Assembly (NCBI GenBank): GCA_022820625.1
Contig: JAJEFE010000147.1
Location: 62,001-126,000 of the forward strand
Direction: 5' to 3'
From: Gammaproteobacteria bacterium
GTDB lineage: Bacteria > Pseudomonadota > Gammaproteobacteria > Steroidobacterales > Rariloculaceae
DNA length: 64,000 nt
The notes below the pieces were generated by a model that saw only the letters and a list, made by a program, of their open reading frames with translations, did not search any database and was not told the DNA's origin. A program made the position numbers and the translations under genes. Below are positions 61,068 to 64,000 of this stretch, in pieces (the first letter of the stretch is position 1; each line of letters opens with the position of its first letter).

Positions 61068-61996
61068 TGAACGCGGCCGGTGCAGTACGATCGACGTCCT
61101 CGCCCGCCCGTATCGAACTGGCCGAACTCATCCGGCTGAAACCGGCGGGCGAGTCCCTGAAGATCGGGGCGCTGCGGGTGCGCGCCATTGAGGCCGGGGG
61201 CCACCTCTCAAGGCTCAAGGGCCGCGGTGTGGAGTTCGACGAGTCGCGGCCGTATCAGCCCGGCGACGATCTGAGAACCATGGACTGGAAGGTGACGGCG
61301 CGCACCGGCAAACCCCATACCAAGGTGTTCAGGGAGGAGCGGGACCGCCCCGTAATCCTATGGCTCGACCTGCGCAGGCCCATGCTGTTCGCCACCAAGG
61401 GCGTGTTCAAGGCGGTGCGCGCCGCCCAGACGGCGGCGCTGGTGGCCTGGAGCGCCGTGGCCAATGGCGACCGCCTGGGCGGGCTGATCTTTTCCGACCG
61501 CGAGCATGTCGAACTCCGGCCACGCCTGGGCCGCCGCGCCGCGTTGCGCATGTTGCGGGTGATCTGCGACACGGCGTTCTGGGAACCCCCGTACGCTGCC
61601 GCCGCCGCGGCACAACCTCATTCGCTGGAGCGCCTGACCCGGGTTGCACGCCCGGGGAGCCAGATCTTCCTGCTCAGCGATTTCCGCTCGCTGGACGCTT
61701 CCTTCGAACGCCACCTTCGCCAGTTGGCCCGCCACAGCGACGTTTCCCTGGTGCATTTCTTCGATCCGGTGGAGCAAAGTCTGCCGCCTCCGGGGCGTTA
61801 CCGGGTTCTGGCCGGCAGCCGCTCGGTCGCCATCGACACCGGCGGCGCCGCCGAACGCCGCGCCTACCGGGATCGGTTCCTGGAGAGGCGCGCGACGCTT
61901 GCGAAACTGGCGCGCTTTCCGGGTGTCCAACTCCTGGAATGCGGCACCGACAATGACCCGCAGAAAGTCCTCAGCGCACGATTTGCAGGCAGATGA
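61067..61996 (+). CDS. DUF58 family protein
   Basis: A 309-residue protein. The DUF58 hallmark is GRGVEFDESRPYQPGDDLRT, followed by MDWKVTARTGKPHTKVFREE. The C-terminal portion reads like a degenerate VWA fold (PVILWLDLRRPMLFATKG). It overlaps the MoxR stop by one base (ATGA-type junction) and the DUF4381 gene by four. MoxR and DUF58 usually act together in the envelope-related operon. Confidence 0.93.
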
Positions 61997-62481
61997 ATCC
62001 GGCACTGGACCCAGCACAGCTCCCGTTGCGGGATATCCACCTCCCCGAGGCGATCGGCTTGTGGCCTCCCGCCATCGGCTGGTGGATACTTGCGGGAGCG
62101 GTGCTCCTGGGCGTGGTTGTCTGGGCGCTGCGTTATCGTGCCGGCTGGCGCCACCGGGCTGCCTCGGTAGAATTGAAGGCGGCGCTGGCGACGTTGCAGG
62201 GCGGCGGCGATCCCGTACTCTGCGCGCAACGGTTCTCCACGACGCTGAAGCGATTCGCCATGACGTCGAGCGATGAGCCCGAACGGGTGGCCGGCCTGAC
62301 CGGGGAACCGTGGCTTGCCTGGCTCGACAGCCGCTGGGAGGGCGAGGCGTTCTCGCGGGGAGCCGGCAGAGGGTTGTTGTCGGCGCCCTGGGTCGGCGCA
62401 GGACGCCTCGACCGCGAGCGTTGCCTTGAGCTCGGGCTGCTTTGCCAGGCTTGGGTCAGGGCCCAGAAGAGGGGGGTTTAG
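61993..62481 (+). CDS. DUF4381 membrane protein
   Basis: A 162-residue protein with one N-terminal transmembrane segment (IGWWILAGAVLLGVVVWALRY) after LRDIHLPEAIGLWPPA, the standard opening of DUF4381. The remainder is a cytosolic helical domain (HRAASVELKAALATLQGGG). It bridges the DUF58 gene (4-bp overlap, ATGA) and the VWA genes; the family is seen only in such bat-like operons. Confidence 0.93.
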   Translation: MNPALDPAQLPLRDIHLPEAIGLWPPAIGWWILAGAVLLGVVVWALRYRAGWRHRAASVELKAALATLQGGGDPVLCAQRFSTTLKRFAMTSSDEPERVAGLTGEPWLAWLDSRWEGEAFSRGAGRGLLSAPWVGAGRLDRERCLELGLLCQAWVRAQKRGV

Positions 62482-62484
62482 GAC

Positions 62485-63507
62485 ATGTGGCACTTGGCCT
62501 GGTGGTGGATGTTGCTGGCACTGCCGCTGCCGTGGCTGGTGCGCCGCTGGTCGACCCCCGATCCTGTCGACCGCGACGCTGCGCTCAGGGTCCCGGACCT
62601 TGCGGAGTTCGACGGCCTCGGCGGTGCAGGCGGCGCAGAGAGCGGGACCCGGGGCCGATTGATCCTGCTGTGGTGCATCTGGGCGCTTGTGATTCTGGCG
62701 GCGGCAAGGCCTCAGTACGTGGGGGAGGCGACCGCCTTGCCCGCAACCGGCCGGGACCTGCTCCTGGCCGTGGATCTCTCCGGAAGCATGGAGGAACAGG
62801 ATTTCCAGTTGAACGGCGAGTGGGTGGACCGGCTGACGGCCACCAAGGCGGTGGCGCGCGACTTCATCGACCGCCGGGTGGGGGATCGCATCGGCCTGAT
62901 CCTCTTCGGGCGCGAAACCTATCTCCAGGCGCCTCTCACCTTCGACCGCAGGACCGTGCAGACGCTCCTGGACGAGGCGGTCATCGGACTCGCGGGCAAG
63001 GAAACGGCCATCGGCGATGCGATCGGGCTCGGCATCAAGACCCTGACCGACGCCGGCATCGACGAGAATCGCCGCGTATTCATCATGCTGACCGACGGCG
63101 CCAATACCGCCGGGGCCGTGGATCCGCTGAAGGCGGCGGACCTGGCGCGGGAACGGGGGATGGTGATCTACGCGATCGGCATCGGCGCCGATGCGCTGAT
63201 GGTCCGTTCGCTGTTCGGCGTCCGGCAGATCAATCCCTCCGCGGACCTCGACGAGGAGACGCTCACCACCATCGCGGCGGGGACGGGTGGGCGCTACTTC
63301 CGGGCGCGGAATACCGAGGAATTCGAACAGATCTACGCGCTGCTGGACGAACTGGAGCCGGCCGCCAGCGACGAGACCGGATTCCGGCCCATCGAGGAAC
63401 ACTTCTTCTGGCCATTGGGCGCCGCGCTTGCGCTGAGCCTGATGTGGGCCGCGGCGGCACTGCGAAGGAGCGCCCGGGAGGCGGTCCCGGAAGCGGCCGA
63501 TGGCTGA
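62485..63507 (+). CDS. VWA-domain membrane protein (BatA-like)
   Basis: A 340-residue protein with N-terminal hydrophobic segments (MWHLAWWWMLLALPLPWLV, then LILLWCIWALVILAAARP) and a C-terminal anchor. The VWA MIDAS motif is LLLAVDLSGSMEEQDF; the domain continues RVFIMLTDGANTAGAV. BatA-like proteins act at the inner membrane and are probably folded or assembled by MoxR. Overlaps the next VWA gene by 8 bp. Confidence 0.94.
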   Translation: MWHLAWWWMLLALPLPWLVRRWSTPDPVDRDAALRVPDLAEFDGLGGAGGAESGTRGRLILLWCIWALVILAAARPQYVGEATALPATGRDLLLAVDLSGSMEEQDFQLNGEWVDRLTATKAVARDFIDRRVGDRIGLILFGRETYLQAPLTFDRRTVQTLLDEAVIGLAGKETAIGDAIGLGIKTLTDAGIDENRRVFIMLTDGANTAGAVDPLKAADLARERGMVIYAIGIGADALMVRSLFGVRQINPSADLDEETLTTIAAGTGGRYFRARNTEEFEQIYALLDELEPAASDETGFRPIEEHFFWPLGAALALSLMWAAAALRRSAREAVPEAADG

Positions 63508-64000
63508 CTTTCACTTCGTCCGCCCGTTCTGGCTGCTGCTGTTGCCGGTGGGCATCTGGCTGGTCTGGCGCCTGGCGCGCGGCAGTTCGACCTCAGGCCG
63601 ATGGCGGACCTGGGTGGACGATGCGTTGAAACCGTTCGTCCTGACAGCCGCCGACACCGCGCAGCGCGGCAAGCGCTGGCTGCTGTGCGGTGCGGCAGCG
63701 GCGTGCGCACTAGCCATCCTCGCGCTTGCCGGGCCCACCTGGGAGCGAATGCCGGTGCCGGCGCTGCGGTCATCCGAAGCCCTCGTGGTCGTCCTCGACC
63801 TGTCCCGGTCCATGGACGCCGGTGACGTGGAACCGAGCCGGCTGGAGCGCGCCAAGCTGAAACTGCTGTCGCTGCTGCAGCGGCGCGACAGCGGTCAGAC
63901 CGGCCTGGTGGTCTTTTCGGCGCACGCTTTCACGGTAACGCCGCTGACTACCGATACACGGACCATCGCCGCGCTGGTGTCGAGCCTGTCCAGCGACATC
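63500..64000 (+). CDS. VWA-domain membrane protein (BatB-like), cut by right edge
   Basis: The first 167 residues of a second VWA protein; the frame is still open at base 64000. The anchor region is FWLLLLPVGIWLVWRLARG and LLCGAAAACALAILALAGP; the MIDAS motif is LVVVLDLSRSMDAGDVEPS. A BatB-like paralog typically follows BatA, often with a TPR protein next. The ATG lies inside the BatA gene (63500), so translation is coupled. Confidence 0.92.
   Translation, partial: MADFHFVRPFWLLLLPVGIWLVWRLARGSSTSGRWRTWVDDALKPFVLTAADTAQRGKRWLLCGAAAACALAILALAGPTWERMPVPALRSSEALVVVLDLSRSMDAGDVEPSRLERAKLKLLSLLQRRDSGQTGLVVFSAHAFTVTPLTTDTRTIAALVSSLSSDI

Noticed and set aside
61864..63402. Open frame of about 512 codons on the minus strand
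   Set aside because: Antisense to the bat-like operon, no signal or domain pattern.

Overview
ORGANISM. The window looks like chromosome of a GC-rich, free-living or host-associated gammaproteobacterium, most likely an uncultured marine lineage. This is inferred from gene order (coaBC-dut next to pyrE; trmB near mutY-yggX; a MoxR/DUF58/VWA operon), from a tRNA-Gly(CCC) with an encoded CCA end, and from the many secreted proteins of two poorly characterised families that I associate with environmental gammaproteobacterial and acidobacterial genomes. No ribosomal marker is present, so taxonomy stays an inference. I see no prophage, CRISPR array, complete insertion sequence or plasmid function.

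LAYOUT. 1-14 kb is mostly housekeeping: coaBC (cut by the left edge), dut, pyrE, an AmpG-like permease, a small Rieske protein, trmB, a large DUF305/LVIVD secreted protein, tRNA-Gly, mutY-yggX, a lipoprotein amidase, a ParD antitoxin with a broken ParE, an NCS2 permease carrying an extra C-terminal domain, and acetyl-CoA synthetase. 14-26 kb is accessory: secreted family proteins, tRNA-Phe, an MFS transporter with a dehydrogenase remnant, a PL7 alginate lyase, a truncated lactonase and a lipoprotein oligopeptidase. 26-36 kb has a GST, a lipoprotein M3 peptidase, HipBA, more secreted family proteins, a D-2-hydroxyacid dehydrogenase and a UPF0175/DUF3368 toxin-antitoxin pair. 36-53 kb is a large secretory and redox region: two paralogous cytochrome c/beta-propeller proteins, an SCO protein, a CcdA-like membrane protein, a further propeller, and a catabolic set (amidohydrolase, acyl-CoA dehydrogenase, zinc alcohol dehydrogenase, GOB-like metallo-beta-lactamase). 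53-57 kb is a degraded patch with toxin-antitoxin genes and pseudogenes. 57-64 kb holds a DUF192 protein, a metallo-hydrolase, a DUF1801 protein and the bat-like moxR operon, which runs off the right edge.

MAIN FINDING. Eleven genes encode two secreted modules. Module A (DUF6152-like, about 100 residues) starts right after the signal peptide with His-His and has a conserved Asn-Pro-His. Module B (about 200-300 residues) has a Cys-x3-Gly-(Met/Val)-Pro segment followed by a Gly-x-(Ser/Ala)-x-Gly-x-Trp-x-(Gly/Asp)-(Asp)-x-Leu-x-Val signature. Three genes are A alone, four are B alone, four are A-B fusions, and one separate B-A pair is adjacent. The fusions argue that A and B work together. The exposed N-terminal histidine recalls copper histidine-brace proteins, and an SCO-type copper chaperone, a CcdA-like thiol transporter and c-type cytochromes lie nearby. 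A periplasmic copper or redox role is my hypothesis, not a demonstrated function.

HOW THE GENES WORK TOGETHER. Several neighbouring proteins are exported (signal peptides, lipoboxes, Tat signals): peptidases, lyase, esterases, beta-lactamase-like hydrolase and propellers. This suggests a cell that invests in periplasmic and outer-surface degradation of polymers and xenobiotics. Four toxin-antitoxin loci, at least one of them broken, and several truncated genes show repeated small-scale turnover between the conserved blocks.
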